This document shows positions 63,357 to 64,000 of a stretch of 64,000 bases of DNA, piece by piece. Source of the stretch: Caulobacteraceae bacterium (GTDB lineage Bacteria; Pseudomonadota; Alphaproteobacteria; Caulobacterales; Caulobacteraceae); the NCBI GenBank assembly GCA_027489335.1, contig JAIXZX010000005.1, positions 23,125-87,124 of the forward strand, in the 5' to 3' direction. The translations under genes and the position numbers were made by a program. The notes beneath the pieces were generated by a model, which was not told the DNA's origin, did no database searches, and saw only the letters and a program-made list of their open reading frames with translations. Every line of letters starts with the position of its first letter. The stretch's first letter is position 1.

Positions 63357-64000
63357 ATGGGCGCCGTCCGTATCGCCATCCTGGCCGCCGCCGCCGTCGC
63401 CGCCATCCTGCTCGCCTTCATGGTGCGCGGGATGATGACGCCCGGCGCGCCTGCCGAGACCGCCGCTCCGGCGGAGGCCGCCCCCATGGCTCAGGTTCTG
63501 GTGGCCAAGCAGGACCTGCCCATCGGAACCCGCATCACCCCGGCGATGATCGGCTGGCAGGCCTGGCCGGTGGAAGCTCTGAACCCCGCCTTCGTCACCG
63601 ACGGCGCGACCGCGACACCTCCGGCCGAGGGGGCCGACAAGGTCGCCCAGAAGGCCAGCCAGGTGGCCGCCGACACCCTGGGCGCCAGCCCGATGCAGGC
63701 CTTTGAAGGCGCCATCGTCCGCGAGGCCATGGCGGCCGGCGAACCCATCATCGCCCGCAAGGTGATCCGGGGCGGCGAGGGCGGCTACATGTCGGTGGTC
63801 CTCGCGCCCGGCATGCGCGCAGTCTCCGTGCCGGTCTCGGCCGACACCGCCGCCGGCGGCTTCATCCTGCCCGGCGACCGGGTGGACGTGCTGCAGAGCC
63901 GCGAGACCCCTGATGGCTCGGGCCGCGTCACCGAGACCCTCATGCGCAATCTCCGCGTATTGGCCATCGACCAGTCCACCGAGCCGGCCGAGGACGCCAA
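63357..64000 (+). CDS. cpaB: Flp pilus assembly protein CpaB/RcpC (3' end beyond window)
   Basis: At least 214 residues are visible and the frame runs off the right edge. An N-terminal hydrophobic segment (about 4-23) is followed by the SAF-like domain: VLVAKQDLPIGTRITPAMIGWQ, then the RcpC/CpaB segment MRAVSVPVSADTAAGGFILPGDRVDVL. CpaB/RcpC is an inner-membrane-anchored periplasmic component of the Flp pilus machine, joined to the secretin CpaC. The ATG is preceded by GGGAAG. Gene order pilA-cpaA-cpaB agrees with Caulobacter. Confidence 0.9.
   Translation, partial: MGAVRIAILAAAAVAAILLAFMVRGMMTPGAPAETAAPAEAAPMAQVLVAKQDLPIGTRITPAMIGWQAWPVEALNPAFVTDGATATPPAEGADKVAQKASQVAADTLGASPMQAFEGAIVREAMAAGEPIIARKVIRGGEGGYMSVVLAPGMRAVSVPVSADTAAGGFILPGDRVDVLQSRETPDGSGRVTETLMRNLRVLAIDQSTEPAEDA

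Overview
The window is GC-rich (roughly 65-70% by eye), densely coding bacterial chromosome. It is most likely from a member of the Caulobacteraceae (Caulobacter, Phenylobacterium or close kin). The pointers are a Caulobacter-type Flp/Tad pilus locus (pilA-cpaA-cpaB with TadE-like genes), -10 elements of the form GCTATAAC/GCTATAGG, CtrA-like boxes (TTAA-N7-TTAA), a GANTC site in the nrdA promoter, an Oar-like TonB-dependent receptor, and the gene order hisS-hisZ-hisG. No phage, insertion sequence, CRISPR array, tRNA or rRNA was seen. The genus is an inference.

Layout. 1-9.9 kb: the N-terminal three quarters of an alpha-2-macroglobulin (cut by the left edge), a succinate-semialdehyde-type aldehyde dehydrogenase, a TadG-like von Willebrand protein and an orphan hybrid histidine kinase. 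10-24.7 kb: a 2-oxoglutarate/Fe(II) oxygenase, an OmpA-type lipoprotein, a 3-oxoacid CoA-transferase pair, MsrA, a family 39 glycosyltransferase, a large TonB-dependent receptor, an agmatine-to-putrescine pair (aguA-aguB), a GNAT enzyme, a PAP2 acid phosphatase, two hot-dog proteins and SapC. 24.8-34 kb: a DsbD-like reductase with a thioredoxin-fold partner, pgi, then hisS-hisZ-hisG behind a short unannotated leader. 34-49.9 kb: M13 peptidase, acyl-CoA synthetase, a Kef-type antiporter, a poly-proline OmpA porin, a Mn exporter behind a yybP-ykoY riboswitch, nrdA and nrdB separated by an outer-membrane-like gene, acs and an Rsm22-type gene. 50-60.5 kb: assorted enzymes, htpX, amn, a WYL-type regulator, a class V aminotransferase and pabB-pabC. 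60.5-64 kb: Tad pilus genes around a divergent, AT-rich, CtrA-box-containing region that drives the 55-residue major pilin.

The most informative non-coding signals are: (i) a 25-codon histidine-rich leader peptide (six His, at codons 7-8 and 10-13) followed by mutually exclusive hairpins before hisS-hisZ-hisG, which looks like transcription attenuation that couples histidyl-tRNA charging to both the synthetase and the first biosynthetic enzyme; (ii) a yybP-ykoY Mn2+ riboswitch with an RBS-proximal stem ahead of a GDT1/UPF0016 exporter; (iii) NrdR-like box pairs before both nrdA and nrdB, with a perfect CtrA box and a CcrM GANTC site added at nrdA; (iv) CtrA-like boxes before pilA and cpaB; (v) a possible small RNA downstream of hisG. 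None of the protein families is new. The regulatory wiring is the part that deserves a second look.
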